A DNA stretch of 64,000 nucleotides from JBGSTR01 sp963707135. GTDB lineage: Bacteria > Pseudomonadota > Gammaproteobacteria > Chromatiales > Chromatiaceae. Below, piece by piece: positions 52,449 to 61,953 of the stretch. Position 1 is the stretch's first letter, and every line of letters begins with the position of its first letter. The notes below the pieces were generated by a model. That model ran no database searches. It was not told the origin of the DNA and worked only from the letters and a program-made list of their open reading frames with translations. The DNA is taken from positions 1 to 64,000 of the forward strand of contig CAVPOY010000025.1 in assembly GCA_963707135.1 (NCBI GenBank), written 5' to 3'. The position numbers and the translations under genes are program-made.

Positions 52449-52772
52449 ATGAGCGACGATCTTCCGGGCGAAGAACGCGAGTCGGGGCTTGCTGTCCAAG
52501 AGTCGCGGCCAAAGCTGCGCCGCCCACCGCTCTACAAGGTGTTGTTGTTGAATGACGACTACACCCCCATGGAGTTTGTGGTGGATGTGCTGGAGACCTT
52601 CTTCGGCATGAACCGCGAGAAGGCGACACAGATTATGTTGCATGTCCATACTCGGGGTGTGGGTGTCTGTGGTGTGTACACCCGAGACATTGCGGAGACC
52701 CGGGTCGCACAGGTCAACGATTACTCGCGCAGCCATCAGCACCCGCTGATGTGCACCATGGAAGAGGCATAG
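52449..52772 (+). CDS. clpS: ClpS adaptor protein
   Basis: This 107-residue adaptor delivers N-degron substrates (Leu, Phe, Tyr, Trp) to ClpAP. The conserved N-degron pocket motif is YKVLLLNDDYTPMEFVVDVL, with TQIMLHVHTRGVGVCGVYTRDIAETRV after it. The disordered N-terminus is longer than usual at about 30 residues. It is 73 bp upstream of clpA, and both lie beside bpt and aat, which create such degrons. Confidence 0.96.
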   Translation: MSDDLPGEERESGLAVQESRPKLRRPPLYKVLLLNDDYTPMEFVVDVLETFFGMNREKATQIMLHVHTRGVGVCGVYTRDIAETRVAQVNDYSRSHQHPLMCTMEEA

Positions 52773-52845
52773 GCAGCGGTGCCGAGATCTGTCTATTGGA
52801 TTTTGTCCGTGGTCGTTTCCTGACCTTACGCTTGGGAATAAGCCG

Positions 52846-55107
52846 ATGTTGAGCAAAGAACTCGAATTCACGCTGAACCGGGCCTTCAAGGAGGCGCGCG
52901 AAAAGCACCACGAGTACATGACCGTCGAGCACATGCTGCTGTCGCTGCTCGACAACCCGGCCGCGGCCAAGGTCCTTCGCGCCTGCGGGCTCGACTCCGA
53001 GCGCCTGCGTCGCGAGATCACCGCCTTTATTGACGAGACGACGCCGTTGATTCCCGACAGCGACGATCGGGACACCCAGCCGACGCTAGGTTTTCAGCGG
53101 GTTCTCCAGCGGGCCGTGTTTCACGTCCAGTCGGCCGGGAAGAAGGAAGTGACCGGCGCCAACGTCCTTGTGGCCCTGTTCAGCGAACAGGACTCCCAGG
53201 CAGTGTATTTATTGAATCAGCAGGACATCACCCGGCTCGACATCGTGAACTACATCTCCCACGGGATCTCGAAGGTCCCGGGTGAGAACCCGCACGACGA
53301 GATCCCGGGGGAGAGCGAAGAGGCCCGACCGGACGAAAAAGAGGGTACGAGCCCGCTCGAGAGCTTCGCGACGAATCTGAACGAGATGGCCCGGCAGGGC
53401 CGTATCGACCCCCTGATCGGCCGTTCCGCCGAGGTCGAGCGGACGATCCAGATCCTCTGTCGTCGGCGTAAGAACAACCCCCTGTTCGTCGGCGAGGCCG
53501 GTGTCGGGAAGACGGCGATTGCCGAGGGTCTTGCCAAGAAGATCGTCGACCGCGAGGTGCCCGAGGTGCTCGAGAACGCGGTCATCTTCGCGCTAGATCT
53601 TGGCGGTCTGGTCGCCGGCACGAAATACCGCGGCGATTTCGAGAAGCGCCTGAAGGCCGTGCTGGCCCAACTGAAGCGCCAGCCGCACGCGATCCTGTTC
53701 ATCGACGAGATCCACACCGTCATCGGGGCCGGGTCCGCATCCGGCGGCGTCATGGACGCGTCGAACCTCATCAAGCCCGTCCTCGCCTCCGGTGATCTGC
53801 GCTGCATAGGCTCGACGACCTATCAGGAATACCGTGGGGTATTCGAGAAGGATCGCGCGCTCGCCCGGCGTTTCCAAAAGATCGATATCGACGAGCCTTC
53901 GGTGGAAGAGACCATCGAGATACTCAAGGGCCTCAAGTCCCGTTTCGAGGAGCATCATCAGGTCACCTATACCAACCCGGCCCTGCGCGCCGCCGCGGAG
54001 CTCGCGGATCGCTACATCAACGACCGCCATCTCCCGGACAAGGCCATCGATGTCATCGATGAGGCGGGCGCCAATGTGCAGCTGAAGAGTCCGGCAAAGC
54101 GCAAGAAGCGCATCGACGTGGCCGATGTTGAGTCGATCGTCGCAAAAATCGCGCGGATCCCGCCGCGAAGGGTCTCGATCTCCGATGTCGAGTCACTGCG
54201 AAACCTGGACCGTGACCTCAAGATGGTGGTCTATGGACAGGACGCGGCAATCGATGCGCTGACATCGGCGATTCGGATGAATCGCTCGGGCTTGGGCCAT
54301 GAGGAACAACCAATCGGCTCGTTCCTGTTCACCGGACCGACCGGCGTCGGCAAGACCGAGGTCACGCGCCAGTTGGCGCGAATCCTCGGTGTCGAGCTGA
54401 TCCGATTCGACATGTCGGAGTACATGGAGCGTCATACGGTCTCCAGGCTCATCGGCGCGCCACCGGGTTATGTCGGTTTCGACCAGGGCGGCCTGCTCAC
54501 CGAGGAGATCAACAAGCACCCTCATGCCGTGCTCCTGCTCGACGAGATCGAAAAGGCCCACCCGGACGTCTTCAACCTGCTGCTGCAGGTCATGGACCAC
54601 GGCACCCTGACGGACAACAACGGCCGAAAGGCCGACTTCCGCAATGTCCTGCTGGTGATGACGACCAACGCCGGTGCCCAGGAGACCTCGCGCCGCTCGA
54701 TCGGTTTCTCGGAGCAGGATCACTCGACGGACGGTATCGAGGCCCTGAAGCGGTACTTCTCACCGGAGTTCCGAAACCGGCTCGACGCGGTTGTTCAGTT
54801 TGGACCGCTGTCCGAAGAGACGATCAAGAGCGTCGTCGACAAGTTCATTTTCGAGCTGGAGCAGCAGCTCGCCGACAAGAAGGTCGCTCTGACGGTGGGC
54901 GCGGACGCGCGGGACTGGATCGCGGCGAACGGTTACGACCCGAAAATGGGGGCGCGCCCTATGGCTCGGGTTATCCAGGACCAGATCAAGAAGCCGCTCG
55001 CCAACGAGGTGCTGTTCGGCAAGCTCGCAGGCGGCGGCTCAGTGCGGGTCTTTGTCGAGGGCGGGTCCCTCGGATTCGAGATCAGCAGCGACAAGCGGCT
55101 CCACTGA
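52846..55107 (+). CDS. clpA: ClpA ATP-dependent unfoldase
   Basis: This 753-residue AAA+ unfoldase of the ClpAP protease has an N-terminal ClpS-binding double-repeat domain (LSKELEFTLNRAFKEAREKHHEYMTVEHMLL). Domain D1 has Walker A GEAGVGKT near residue 216 and Walker B ILFIDEIHT. Domain D2 has Walker A GPTGVGKT near residue 497 and VLLLDEIEKAH. The arginine finger region FSPEFRNRLD is intact. Same strand as clpS. ClpP is not in this window. Confidence 0.97.
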   Translation: MLSKELEFTLNRAFKEAREKHHEYMTVEHMLLSLLDNPAAAKVLRACGLDSERLRREITAFIDETTPLIPDSDDRDTQPTLGFQRVLQRAVFHVQSAGKKEVTGANVLVALFSEQDSQAVYLLNQQDITRLDIVNYISHGISKVPGENPHDEIPGESEEARPDEKEGTSPLESFATNLNEMARQGRIDPLIGRSAEVERTIQILCRRRKNNPLFVGEAGVGKTAIAEGLAKKIVDREVPEVLENAVIFALDLGGLVAGTKYRGDFEKRLKAVLAQLKRQPHAILFIDEIHTVIGAGSASGGVMDASNLIKPVLASGDLRCIGSTTYQEYRGVFEKDRALARRFQKIDIDEPSVEETIEILKGLKSRFEEHHQVTYTNPALRAAAELADRYINDRHLPDKAIDVIDEAGANVQLKSPAKRKKRIDVADVESIVAKIARIPPRRVSISDVESLRNLDRDLKMVVYGQDAAIDALTSAIRMNRSGLGHEEQPIGSFLFTGPTGVGKTEVTRQLARILGVELIRFDMSEYMERHTVSRLIGAPPGYVGFDQGGLLTEEINKHPHAVLLLDEIEKAHPDVFNLLLQVMDHGTLTDNNGRKADFRNVLLVMTTNAGAQETSRRSIGFSEQDHSTDGIEALKRYFSPEFRNRLDAVVQFGPLSEETIKSVVDKFIFELEQQLADKKVALTVGADARDWIAANGYDPKMGARPMARVIQDQIKKPLANEVLFGKLAGGGSVRVFVEGGSLGFEISSDKRLH

Positions 55108-55287
55108 TCGGTTAGACGGGAATCCGGCGAGTCGCCGCTCGCAGCAGGCTGGGCGCCACCTCCTCGCCGTGTTGGTTCGTCGTGCGGCTGGACGATCCGG
55201 CGAGCAGGTGATCGAAAGTCAGCTTGAGGCGACGGGCGGAAGAAGTCGGGGGTTCGACAGAGCGGCCGCCCCGGGGCGGCTCCGGTT

Positions 55288-55506
55288 TCAGCGGGCTCGG
55301 TAGACGATTCGTCCCTTGGTCAGGTCGTAGGGCGTGAGCTCGACGGTCACCTTGTCGCCGGTAAGGATGCGGATGTAGTGCTTGCGCATCTTCCCCGAGA
55401 TATGGGCCGTCACGTTGTGGCCATTCTCCAGTTGTACGCGGAACACCGTGTTCGGCAGGGTCTCTGTTACCGTGCCCTCCATTTGAATAACGTCGTCTTT
55501 TGCCAT
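55288..55506 (-). CDS. infA: Translation initiation factor IF-1
   Basis: This 72-residue OB-fold protein matches IF-1 over its whole length: MAKDDVIQMEGTVTETLPN, FRVQLENGHNVTAHISGKMRKHYIRIL and the C-terminal DLTKGRIVYRAR. It blocks the ribosomal A site during initiation. It lies convergent to clpA and just downstream of bpt, the usual gammaproteobacterial order. Confidence 0.97.
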   Translation of the reverse strand: MAKDDVIQMEGTVTETLPNTVFRVQLENGHNVTAHISGKMRKHYIRILTGDKVTVELTPYDLTKGRIVYRAR

Positions 55507-55591
55507 CGTCTAGCGGGTACTTGCGGAATCCAACGCGGGTTTCTGAGCGGCGGGAGTATAGCACAGGCCATTCGGGTCAAGGTCACACCGA

Positions 55592-56350
55592 TCAGCCGAG
55601 CTTGAGCGACTCGCCGCGTTCGAAATGCCGCCAATGCCGGCCGTCCCAGGCCTCGATGGGCCTGAACGCGTCTTTGTAGGACATCTTGCGGCATTCCTCT
55701 ATCCAGTAACCCAGGTAGAGATATGGCAGCCCAAGTTTCCGCGCGGTCTCGACCTGCGCGAGGACGGCGAAGGTCCCGGGTCCGCGATACGCCGCCGCCG
55801 GGTCAAAAAAGGTGTAGACGGCGGACAGGCTGTTCTCGAGGACATCGGTCACGGCGACGGCAACGAGCCGGTTCTGGTCCCGAAGCTCCAGGAATCGGGT
55901 GTCCCCACCCCAGGGATCGCACAGAAATCGGCGATAGCTTTCCTCGCTCGCGTCCTCCGACATGCTGCCATCGGGGTGCCGGCTTTGGACATAGTGGCGG
56001 TAGAGCGCGAAATGGGCCGGGTCGAAGCGGGCGGGGGTGTCGATGAGGGTCAGCTCCGGCGCGTTCCGCCCCCAGTTCCTCCGTTGGGATCGATCGCGCC
56101 TGAACTGCTCGACCGGGACGCGAACCGGTATGCAGGCCGCGCAATTTCGGCAGGCGGGTCTGTAAACATGCGCTCCGCTGCGCCGGAACCCCTGGTCAAT
56201 CAGGGTCTGGTAGATCAGGCCGTCCATGCGGGCCGCGGGGTCGATGAACAGGGTCCGTGCCCGTGGACCGTCGAGGTAGGAGCAGGGGTGCTCGCCGGTG
56301 AGATACAGCGCCAACCCGGGTTCTTGGCCGACGCCGCTATCCTGTTTCAT
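55592..56350 (-). CDS. bpt: Aspartate/glutamate leucyltransferase (Bpt)
   Basis: This 252-residue enzyme attaches Leu to proteins with N-terminal Asp or Glu and so makes them ClpS/ClpAP substrates. Its ATE-type features are the N-terminal EHPCSYLDGPRARTLFIDP, the cysteine motif RPACRNCAACIPVRVPV, RNRDL-type basic region and PYLYLGYWIEECRKMSYK near the C-terminus. The start overlaps the aat stop (ATGA), so the two leucyl-transferases are coupled. Confidence 0.95.
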   Translation of the reverse strand: MKQDSGVGQEPGLALYLTGEHPCSYLDGPRARTLFIDPAARMDGLIYQTLIDQGFRRSGAHVYRPACRNCAACIPVRVPVEQFRRDRSQRRNWGRNAPELTLIDTPARFDPAHFALYRHYVQSRHPDGSMSEDASEESYRRFLCDPWGGDTRFLELRDQNRLVAVAVTDVLENSLSAVYTFFDPAAAYRGPGTFAVLAQVETARKLGLPYLYLGYWIEECRKMSYKDAFRPIEAWDGRHWRHFERGESLKLG

Positions 56351-57099
56351 CGCGGTGGGTCGCCGTCGATAGCCGCGAACCCAGGTGTCCGGTCCGGCGG
56401 GTAATTACTGGCATCGTCGTCCCAGCTACCGGCGCGTCCCGGCAGGTTGCATGCGCGTTCGACCAGGGTGGTGAATTGGGCACGCGGTATCTCGATGGCA
56501 CCCATCCGCAGTAAGTGTTCGGTACGCATCTGACAGTCGATCAGCTGGAACCCCCACTCAAAGAGCCGCTGGCACAGGTGAACCAGGGCGACCTTCGAGG
56601 CGTCGCTGGCGCGGCTGAACATCGACTCACCGAAAAAGGCCCGCCCGATCGCCACGCCATAGAGGCCGCCGACGAGCTCGGGCCCGTGCCAGATCTCCAC
56701 CGAGTGAGCAATGCCCAGCCGATGGAGCGTCACGTAAGCGTCGATCATCTCCGGTACGATCCAGGTGCCGCCGTCGGATTCCCGCGGGGCGGCGCAGCCG
56801 CGAATGACCGAGTCGAACGCCCGGTCCAGAGTCGCGCAGAGCTCACGCTTGCGCAGGCGTTTGCGCAGACTGCGCGAGAGCGCGACCTGGCTCGGGAACA
56901 GTACGGTGCGCGGGTCCGGTGACCACCATAGTATGGGGTCGCCCTCGCTGAACCAGGGGAAGATGCCCCGACGGTAGGCCCCCAGAAGTCGGGCAGGGCT
57001 TAGGTCGCCCCCGGCGGCGAGCAGCCCATTGGGGTCCCGCACCGCGAGCCGCACGTCCGGAAACAGGTCGGGCGCGTGAGGGTCCAGCAGCGCGATCAT
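56347..57099 (-). CDS. aat: Leucyl/phenylalanyl-tRNA-protein transferase Aat
   Basis: This 250-residue enzyme adds Leu or Phe to proteins with N-terminal Arg or Lys. Diagnostic segments are FPDVRLAVRDPNGLLAAGGDLSPARLLGAYRRGIFPWF, PILWWSPDPRTVLFP, TWIVPEMIDAYVTLHRLGIAHSVEIW and GRAFFGESMFSRASDASKVALVHL. Together with bpt, clpS and clpA it completes the bacterial N-degron pathway. Start ATG overlaps the preceding stop. Confidence 0.96.
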   Translation of the reverse strand: MIALLDPHAPDLFPDVRLAVRDPNGLLAAGGDLSPARLLGAYRRGIFPWFSEGDPILWWSPDPRTVLFPSQVALSRSLRKRLRKRELCATLDRAFDSVIRGCAAPRESDGGTWIVPEMIDAYVTLHRLGIAHSVEIWHGPELVGGLYGVAIGRAFFGESMFSRASDASKVALVHLCQRLFEWGFQLIDCQMRTEHLLRMGAIEIPRAQFTTLVERACNLPGRAGSWDDDASNYPPDRTPGFAAIDGDPPR

Positions 57100-58289
57100 G
57101 GCGCCGGGTTCCGGCCTCCGGAATCTGTCGGCGTGTGATCCGTGTCGGGGGACTCGGTCTTGAATGGCGAGTGTCGGTCCATCTCCGCGATGTAGTCGTC
57201 CATGCCCTCGGTTTCCAGGGCCAGATGGCGCGATATGGCTTCACGGAAGCGCTGGTCCGCAATCCAATGGGCGGATCGGGTCGGTGTGGGCAAGAAACCG
57301 CGACTGATTTTGTGCTCGCCCTGGGCGCCGGGCTCGAAGCGCTCGAGTGCATGCTCGATACAGTAGTCCAGGCCCTGATAATAGCAGGCCTCGAAATGCA
57401 GGCTGTGGAAGTCCTGGAAGCACCCCCAGTGCCGACCGTACAGTGAGCGTCGTCCGACCAGATTGAAGGCGGCGGCCACGATATCCGGCCCGCGGTAGGC
57501 AAGCACCAGAAGTAGATTCCGGCCCATGGCCTCGCCGATGTGCAGGAAGAAGGGCAGGGTCAGGGTGGGCATGCCGCCGCGCTTGTCGAAAGTGTCGCAG
57601 TAGAGCCGGTGGAACGTGGCCCACTGCGACTCGGTCGCCGCGTCCCCGCTCACCCTCTGGATACGGACGCCGGCCTCCGCGACCCGGCGGCGCTCGCGCC
57701 TGACCTTCTTGCGTTTCTCGGCCGTGAATCGGCCGAGCAGGTCGTCGAAGGTTCGGTAGCCCTCGTTGCGCCAGTGGAATTGGCATCCGATACGGCGCAT
57801 CAGCCCCTGTTGCCCGAGCAGCTCGGTCTCGTCTTCGGCCGTGAACAGCCAGTGCAGCGAGGATACGCCTGTCCGCTCGGCCTCCCGGATGGCCCCGGAG
57901 ATCAGTGCTCGAGCGTACTCACGTCGGTTCTCTGTCTCGCCGGTCAACACCCGGGCCCCGGTCGCCGGGGTGTACGGGGAGGCCACGACCAGCTTGGGGT
58001 AATAGGCGAGCCCGTTACGCCGATAGGCGTCTGCCCATGCCCAGTCGAAGACGAACTCACCATAGGAATTGAGCTTGAGATAGCAGGGCGCGGCCGCCAG
58101 CAGTCGTCCGCCGGGATCCCGGAGTGCCAGATGATGCGGGATCCAACCCAGGGACTCGCCGACGCATCCGTGCCGCTCCATGGCGTCCAGGAACTCATGC
58201 CGCAGAAACGGCGAATCCTCGCCCGCGAGCCGGTTCCAGTCGCCGGCGCTGATCTCTCTGATCGCCCCGTGGGTGGTCAGCCGATACAC
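57096..58289 (-). CDS. FemAB/COG3146-type GNAT family protein (peptidoglycan-related)
   Basis: This 397-residue protein starts MYRLTTHGAIREISAGDWN. Features are SPFLRHEFLDAMERHGCVGESLGWIPHHLAL, YGEFVFDWAWADAYRRNGLAYYPKLVVASPYTPATGARVL and the C-terminal NLVGRRSLYGRHWGCFQDFHSLHFEACYYQGLDYCIEHAL. This matches the DUF482/COG3146 group annotated as predicted N-acyltransferases. The substrate is unknown. It overlaps the aat start by four bases and so belongs to the same operon. Confidence 0.85.
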   Translation of the reverse strand: MYRLTTHGAIREISAGDWNRLAGEDSPFLRHEFLDAMERHGCVGESLGWIPHHLALRDPGGRLLAAAPCYLKLNSYGEFVFDWAWADAYRRNGLAYYPKLVVASPYTPATGARVLTGETENRREYARALISGAIREAERTGVSSLHWLFTAEDETELLGQQGLMRRIGCQFHWRNEGYRTFDDLLGRFTAEKRKKVRRERRRVAEAGVRIQRVSGDAATESQWATFHRLYCDTFDKRGGMPTLTLPFFLHIGEAMGRNLLLVLAYRGPDIVAAAFNLVGRRSLYGRHWGCFQDFHSLHFEACYYQGLDYCIEHALERFEPGAQGEHKISRGFLPTPTRSAHWIADQRFREAISRHLALETEGMDDYIAEMDRHSPFKTESPDTDHTPTDSGGRNPAP

Positions 58290-58412
58290 GTATCCGTGCG
58301 GGTTGCCAGATGTATGCTCAGCAGATGGGCTCGGCCGCGGGGTACGAAAGGCCCGGGTAATGCGTTTCGCGACGAGCGGCGGTCTTCCCGGCGGCGCGCG
58401 CCGCCCGTCGAG

Positions 58413-59378
58413 TCATTTGCCACCAGCCGCGAGCGCATCCAGATACTTCTCGGCGTCCAGGGCCGCCATGCAACCGGACCCTGCCGACGTGATCGCCTGC
58501 CGGTAGACATGATCCATGACGTCGCCCGCCGCGAACACGCCTGGAATCGACGTGGCCGTGGCGTCGCCCTCGGTGCCGCTCCGGACCTGGATGTAGCCGC
58601 CGGCCATTTCGAGCTGGCCCTCGAAGATCCCGGTATTCGGCTGGTGGCCGATGGCGATGAAAACCCCGTGGAGATCGATCTCCCGCGTGGACCCATCCTT
58701 GGTGTCCTTGATGCGGATCCCGGTCACGCCGTTCGAGTCACCGAGCACCTCGTCGAGCGTGCTGTTCCAGGCCAGGCGCACGTTCCCGCTCTCGGCCTTT
58801 TCGAAGAGGTGCTTCTGAAGGATCTTCTCGGCCCGCAGGGCGTCGCGCCGGTGCACCAGCGTCACCTCGGAGGCGATATTGGAGAGATAAAGCGCCTCCT
58901 CGACCGCGGTGTTCCCGCCGCCGATCACGGCTACCTTCTGGCCGCGGTAGAAAAAGCCGTCGCAGGTCGCACAGGCCGAGACGCCCCGGCCACGGAACTC
59001 CTGCTCTGAGGGCAGGCCGAGGTACCGTGCGCTGGCGCCGGTGGCGATGATCAGCGCGTCGCAGGTGTAGGTTGCCGAGTCGCCCGTCAGCCTGAACGGC
59101 CGGCTCGTCAGATCGGCCTCATTGACGTGGTCGAAGATGATCTCGGTCTCAAAGCGTTCCGCATGACGGCGCATCCGGTCCATCAGATCCGGCCCCTGCA
59201 CGCCGTCCGGGTCGCCGGCCCAGTTGTCCACGTCGGTCGTTGTCATCAGCTGTCCGCCCTGCTCGAGGCCAGTGACCAGCACGGGGCTCAAATTGGCGCG
59301 AGCGGCGTAAACGGCGGCCGTGTAGCCGGCGGGCCCGGATCCCAGGATCAGTAGCCGACAATGCTTGACTTCACTCAT
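58413..59378 (-). CDS. trxB: Thioredoxin reductase TrxB
   Basis: This 321-residue flavoprotein uses NADPH to reduce thioredoxin. The FAD motif is LILGSGPAGYTAAVYAARANL at the N-terminus. The redox pair C136/C139 lies in SACATCDGFFYRGQKVAVIGGGNTAVEEAL, which also carries the NADPH GxGxxA motif. The C-terminal FAD contact is GVFAAGDVMDHVYRQAITSAGSGCMAALDAE. Full length with no anomalies. Confidence 0.97.
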   Translation of the reverse strand: MSEVKHCRLLILGSGPAGYTAAVYAARANLSPVLVTGLEQGGQLMTTTDVDNWAGDPDGVQGPDLMDRMRRHAERFETEIIFDHVNEADLTSRPFRLTGDSATYTCDALIIATGASARYLGLPSEQEFRGRGVSACATCDGFFYRGQKVAVIGGGNTAVEEALYLSNIASEVTLVHRRDALRAEKILQKHLFEKAESGNVRLAWNSTLDEVLGDSNGVTGIRIKDTKDGSTREIDLHGVFIAIGHQPNTGIFEGQLEMAGGYIQVRSGTEGDATATSIPGVFAAGDVMDHVYRQAITSAGSGCMAALDAEKYLDALAAGGK

Positions 59379-59711
59379 TCAGACGATCTCCAGACTAGAC
59401 GGGCCCCGGCGGCATCCGAAGCCGACTGGGGCGCGGATCCTCGAGCGTCCGCGATTGCGACGCGCGCGAAACGGTTCAAAGACGGCAATGTAAGGTTTGG
59501 TTCGTGATGCGGCAAGCGCGCCCGTCGAGCGCCTCGATGGGTCGCGAAGCGGTGTGCTCAGCACCGGCAATAATCCCGCCAGCGTATCCAGGGCCAACCG
59601 TGCCTAGGCGGAGACGACGGCGACCAGTTGCAGCCTGTAATCATCCGCGCAGTGAGTCATCGGCGGCCTCCGCCCGGATCCCCGAAGTGGGGTCGCGTGC
59701 TCGATTCCCTG
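59379..59711. other. Gene-free intergenic region
   Basis: No gene is seen between trxB and the promoter of the NlpC/P60 gene. It is divergent upstream DNA and should contain the trxB promoter, which I cannot place. Confidence 0.5.
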
Positions 59712-59740
59712 TTGACACTTCAGTATCTGCGTACTATACA
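59712..59740 (+). promoter_or_regulatory. Sigma-70 promoter of the NlpC/P60 gene
   Basis: TTGACA at 59712-59717 is a perfect -35 box. After an optimal 17-bp spacer comes TATACA at 59735-59740 as the -10 box. The start codon at 59776 follows after a short AT-rich leader. Confidence 0.75.
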
Positions 59741-59775
59741 TAACAACAAGTTGTCGGCATAACCGCTAGCTATAG

Positions 59776-60252
59776 ATGAAGTCACTGGTCGAACGAGATC
59801 TGGTTGCGGCACTCCTTCTCGCGGCCTTGCTCGCGATCCCGGGTTGCGCGGGCACTGGACGGGACCTTGCGGGCCTGAGCCCGCAGCGCACCGACGCGGT
59901 GCTGGCCGCGTTGTCTCAGGTTGGGACGCCCTATGTGTTCGGCGGCAATGAACCGGGACGCGGGTTGGATTGCAGCGGGCTGATGCAGTACGCCCATCAG
60001 GTCGCCGGTGTTCCGATCCCTCGCATGTCCACCGATCAACGGCGTTCGGCTAGGCCCGTGGACAGGAACCACCCGCGGCCCGGCGACCTCGTGTTCTTCC
60101 AGATCAGGCCGGGCGTACATCATGTGGGGTTGATGGTCGACTCGGAGCGGTTCGCCCACGCGTCCACATCAAAGAGCCGCGTGCAGTTGGCGACGCTCAA
60201 GACGCCCTACTGGCAGGCACGCTACCTCGGAGCAGGCACTTATCTCGAGTAG
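59776..60252 (+). CDS. NlpC/P60-family lipoprotein, cell-wall endopeptidase
   Basis: This 158-residue protein has a lipoprotein signal ending in IPGCAG (Cys near residue 23). The NlpC/P60 domain has the catalytic Cys in GLDCSGLMQYAHQVAG, the His in HHVGLMVDSERFAHAS and the GDLVFFQ motif. Such enzymes cut gamma-D-glutamyl-meso-DAP bonds in peptidoglycan. It has its own good promoter. Confidence 0.92.
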   Translation: MKSLVERDLVAALLLAALLAIPGCAGTGRDLAGLSPQRTDAVLAALSQVGTPYVFGGNEPGRGLDCSGLMQYAHQVAGVPIPRMSTDQRRSARPVDRNHPRPGDLVFFQIRPGVHHVGLMVDSERFAHASTSKSRVQLATLKTPYWQARYLGAGTYLE

Positions 60253-60390
60253 CCGGATCGACCGATTCGCAGGCTTAGGCGGGATGACCGGCTCGCCTTT
60301 TCGCAGTCCCTGTAGCAGAATGCGCGGCAGCCTGGGGTTTGCCCTGAGGCTGGCAAGAACACTGAGTAGAACCCATAGGAGCCGACAAAC

Positions 60391-60753
60391 ATGTCCGAGA
60401 AGCCTGTAAACAAGAGCCGTCGCGACGCCGTAATGATGATGCTAGGCGGTGCCGCGGCAATCCCGGTAATCAACCTGGTTGGAATCGGGAACGCTCGCGC
60501 GGAGGCGCCGGCGAATGCGGTGGCGGCGGATGACCCGACCGCGGTCGCTCTGAAATACCATGCGGATGCCACCCAGGCCGATCGCGCGGCGGCCGCGCGG
60601 CCCGGCAAGCCCGCCGAAGAGCAACACTGCGCCAATTGTCAGTTCCTGCTCGCCGACCAAGGCGAGGGCGATTGGAAGGGCTGCAGCCTGTTCCCGGGAA
60701 AGCTGGTCGCCGTGAACGGCTGGTGCGCCTCCTGGACACTTAAGGCGGGCTGA
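60391..60753 (+). CDS. hip: High-potential iron-sulfur protein (HiPIP) with Tat signal
   Basis: This 120-residue protein begins with a twin-arginine signal (KSRRDAVMMMLGGAAAIPV) cleaved after ARA near residue 37. Four cysteines bind one 4Fe-4S cluster: QHCANCQFLLADQ, then WKGCSLFPGK and NGWCASW. HiPIPs are soluble periplasmic one-electron carriers, common in purple sulfur bacteria and relatives. It could donate electrons to a reaction centre or to oxidase/NO reductase. A terminator follows it. Confidence 0.95.
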   Translation: MSEKPVNKSRRDAVMMMLGGAAAIPVINLVGIGNARAEAPANAVAADDPTAVALKYHADATQADRAAAARPGKPAEEQHCANCQFLLADQGEGDWKGCSLFPGKLVAVNGWCASWTLKAG

Positions 60754-60787
60754 CGCTCTCGAGCCGATGCTCCCTATCCTTGGAGCA

Positions 60788-60815
60788 GCGGGGCCTTTCG
60801 GCCCCGCTTCTTGTT
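60788..60815 (+). terminator. Rho-independent terminator after HiPIP
   Basis: GCGGGGCC at 60788-60795 pairs with GGCCCCGC at 60800-60807 around TTTC, followed by the T-rich TTCTTGTT. Confidence 0.85.
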
Positions 60816-60979
60816 ACGGACCCGGTGCCATCCCGACAGCCGCGCACGGGAGAGATCAGCGATCTCCAGATTGGTCCCAGTTTTGGGGAGACCTGTCATC
60901 GGCTTGCGCGATGTCATGGTAAGCATACGGCTGGCGGCACAAAATTACACATGAGTCGTCGTTGTAAGGTAGTACGACC

Positions 60980-61837
60980 ATGGCCACCGCACAGCATCTG
61001 ATCGACGAGGCCCTTGATTCCTCCCGCCACCCCGAACGAGCGAACGCAACCAGCGCACAGACCCCTTCCCGTGCCCGTCTCATCCTCCTTCGGGGAATCA
61101 TCTGGGGGCTGATAGGGCTTATCTACGCCCCGGTATTCACCGGGATATCCGAGCTGCTGAATCAGCTGGGGAGCGGACCGGGCGGATATGTCGCGGCGGC
61201 CGCACTCGCCGGTGCAATCGGCGCCGCCCTATACGGCTCGAAGGAGGTCGCGCTGGTCGGCGCGGGGGTGGGCGTTCTGGTCGCGCTCGGCTTGCTGTTG
61301 GCCGTCGATGCGCCGGTAGCCCTTCACCTGGTCGTGTCGAGTGCCGCCGCGGTGGCGGCGCTCGTTGCGATGATCGCGCACTTTCCGGCCCACTGCGCCC
61401 GCCACCTCCCGGGTAAGGTGCTGACCGGGTTTGCCACGGGCGCGGTCTGCGGCGGCGTGCTGGCGCTGGTCGAGCCCCTGCACCCGCGGCCCTTCGAGAT
61501 ATTCCCTGTGCTGGCCTTCCTGGTCAGCGTCAACGGCGTGCTCTATGTCGCCAGTGTCAGAACGTGCGTGGCCTGGACGCGTCGGCTGCGCTTCGAGTCC
61601 CGCCCCTGTCATCTGATCGAGACGCTGGTCATAGCGGCCCTGGCCGGCTTCACCGCCGCGAGCGTCTGGATGCTGGCCGGCTCGCTGGTGGGATGGGATG
61701 CTGGTAATCTGCTCACCGAGGCGGTCGAAGCCCTTTACCAGCAGATTCCAACCGCCATGCTGGGCGGCCTATTCGGCGGCGCCGTTGCCGGCGTTCTGCT
61801 GGAGACCCTGCGCTTCTCCTGGGTCCACGACGTCTGA
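60980..61837 (+). CDS. Polytopic membrane protein of unknown function
   Basis: This 285-residue protein has a polar N-terminus of about 30 residues followed by seven or eight helices rich in Gly/Ala/Val. Internal similarity is suggested by repeated glycine-rich helix pairs (AAALAGAIGAALYGSKEVALVGAGVGVLVALGLLL and TAMLGGLFGGAVAGVLLETL). No family is recognised. It precedes rlmE on the same strand by 116 bp. Confidence 0.65.
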   Translation: MATAQHLIDEALDSSRHPERANATSAQTPSRARLILLRGIIWGLIGLIYAPVFTGISELLNQLGSGPGGYVAAAALAGAIGAALYGSKEVALVGAGVGVLVALGLLLAVDAPVALHLVVSSAAAVAALVAMIAHFPAHCARHLPGKVLTGFATGAVCGGVLALVEPLHPRPFEIFPVLAFLVSVNGVLYVASVRTCVAWTRRLRFESRPCHLIETLVIAALAGFTAASVWMLAGSLVGWDAGNLLTEAVEALYQQIPTAMLGGLFGGAVAGVLLETLRFSWVHDV

Positions 61838-61953
61838 CGAGCCCGCGGTTCTCAAGTTGCGGCCAGACCCGGAGACGCTCTGGACTCGCGTGGAGTCTGG
61901 ATGTGCCGGCCGAGTCCCATTTCCGGTCCCAATGCCGCCGCGAGCACCCGATA

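Noticed and set aside
59690..59710. tRNA-like GCTCGATTCCC string before the NlpC gene
   Set aside because: No cloverleaf can be built around it; it lies just upstream of a clean sigma-70 promoter.
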